A stretch of 7,693 bases of DNA from Flavobacteriales bacterium (lineage in GTDB: Bacteria; Bacteroidota; Bacteroidia; Flavobacteriales_F; PHOS-HE28): positions 1-7,693 of the forward strand of contig JADZGG010000094.1 of the NCBI GenBank assembly GCA_020854015.1, read 5' to 3'. Below are positions 7,116 to 7,693 of the stretch, piece after piece. The notes beneath the pieces were generated by a model. That model made no database searches. It was given only the letters and a program-made list of their open reading frames with translations, and was not told where the DNA came from. The position numbers and the translations under genes were made by a program. The first letter of the stretch is position 1. Every line of letters starts with the position of its first letter.

Positions 7116-7693
7116 CAGCGATCGGCGATGTTGAACGGTTCGATGCTCGGCGCGTCCGGAGCCGCCTTGTCCAGCAGCTTCTGCTGCAGCTTGCGCTCGT
7201 AGTGGCCCTGGCTGATCACGCTGTGGCGGTCGATCTTCCGCGGCCCTTCAATGGTCCAAGCAGCCTTGTCCTTGGTCTCGAAACGGCAGGTGTTGCAGAT
7301 GAACTCCTCCACCTCGCCCCACTGGTCCTTGCGCCCCGTGACGCGGAGCACCTCCTCGCCCTTCATCCAGAGAACGGTCTTGCCACTGCACTTCGGACAA
7401 TCACGGTGCGCGTCGAGCGGCTGGGTGAACCACACGCGGCTCGCGAAACGGAAGGTCTTGTCGGTCAGCGCGCCAACAGGGCACACATCGATCACGTTCC
7501 CGCTGAAGTCGTTGTCGATCGCCTCCTGGATGTAGGTGCTGATCTCGCTCACGTCACCGCGGTTGATCACACCATGCACACGGCCATCAGTGATCTGCTC
7601 AGCCACCTTCACGCAGCGGTAGCACAGGATGCAGCGCGTCATGTGCAGCTTGATCGTGTCGCCGATGTCGATCGGGTCGAAGGTGCGGCGCTC
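7115..7693 (-). CDS. nuoG: NADH-quinone oxidoreductase subunit G, short form (3' part, 5' end outside window)
   Basis: This is the C-terminal 192 residues of the iron-sulfur subunit of complex I's peripheral arm, which relays electrons from NADH toward NuoI. The frame stays open to the right edge, so the start is not visible; the Met at 7642 is internal. Cysteines at fragment positions 21, 24, 27 and 71 (CILCYRC, then CPVGAL) match the N4 4Fe-4S ligands, with the usual 44-residue step between the last two. A second set, CxxC at 99/102 and CxxC at 133/136, lies where the N7 cluster sits in E. coli, but the third N7 cysteine is a Thr here. The protein ends about 55 residues after that, so the roughly 600-residue molybdopterin-like domain of E. 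coli NuoG is absent. The ending looks natural, not a frameshift: the stop TGA shares its A with the nuoH ATG. This short form is, to my knowledge, typical of Bacteroidota. Confidence 0.93.
   Translation of the reverse strand, partial: ERRTFDPIDIGDTIKLHMTRCILCYRCVKVAEQITDGRVHGVINRGDVSEISTYIQEAIDNDFSGNVIDVCPVGALTDKTFRFASRVWFTQPLDAHRDCPKCSGKTVLWMKGEEVLRVTGRKDQWGEVEEFICNTCRFETKDKAAWTIEGPRKIDRHSVISQGHYERKLQQKLLDKAAPDAPSIEPFNIADR

Noticed and set aside
7115..7120. NuoG truncated by a frameshift or assembly error
   Set aside because: The stop is fused to the nuoH start in the same TGATG arrangement seen at nuoJ/K, and no leftover molybdopterin-domain sequence lies nearby, so the short form looks natural.

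Overview
This window is an uninterrupted part of a respiratory complex I (NADH:quinone oxidoreductase, nuo) operon. Every gene lies on the minus strand. Reading in the direction of transcription (right to left), the order is nuoG (3' part only), nuoH, nuoI, nuoJ, nuoK, nuoL, nuoM and nuoN (cut off at the left edge just before its stop). Six genes are complete and two are clipped by the window edges.

The layout is very compact. Neighbouring genes overlap by 1 to 7 bases (G/H, H/I, J/K, K/L) or are separated by 1 base (L/M, M/N); the only real gap is 14 bases between nuoI and nuoJ. No stretch is free of genes, and I see no internal promoter, terminator, RNA gene, repeat array, CRISPR or mobile element. 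Good Shine-Dalgarno motifs are essentially absent at the starts, so translation probably depends on coupling between adjacent genes.

The genes form one machine. The NuoG fragment belongs to the peripheral electron-input arm. NuoI carries two 4Fe-4S clusters that pass electrons to the quinone site. NuoH forms the membrane end of the quinone chamber. NuoJ and NuoK link that site to the three antiporter-like proton channels NuoL, NuoM and NuoN. The key charged residues of the proton path (TM5 Glu, TM7 Lys, TM8 Lys or His, TM12 Lys or Glu) are present in L, M and N, so the complex looks functional and proton-pumping.

The best clue to the organism is NuoG. It stops soon after the 4Fe-4S region and lacks the long C-terminal molybdopterin-oxidoreductase-like domain. 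A short NuoG of this type, the weak Shine-Dalgarno signals and the wording of the NuoH and NuoM motifs suggest Bacteroidota, perhaps a Flavobacteriales-like lineage. The base composition (roughly 60% G+C by eye) is high for that group. This assignment is inference. The window is essentially a conserved housekeeping locus, and I found no convincing undescribed system in it.
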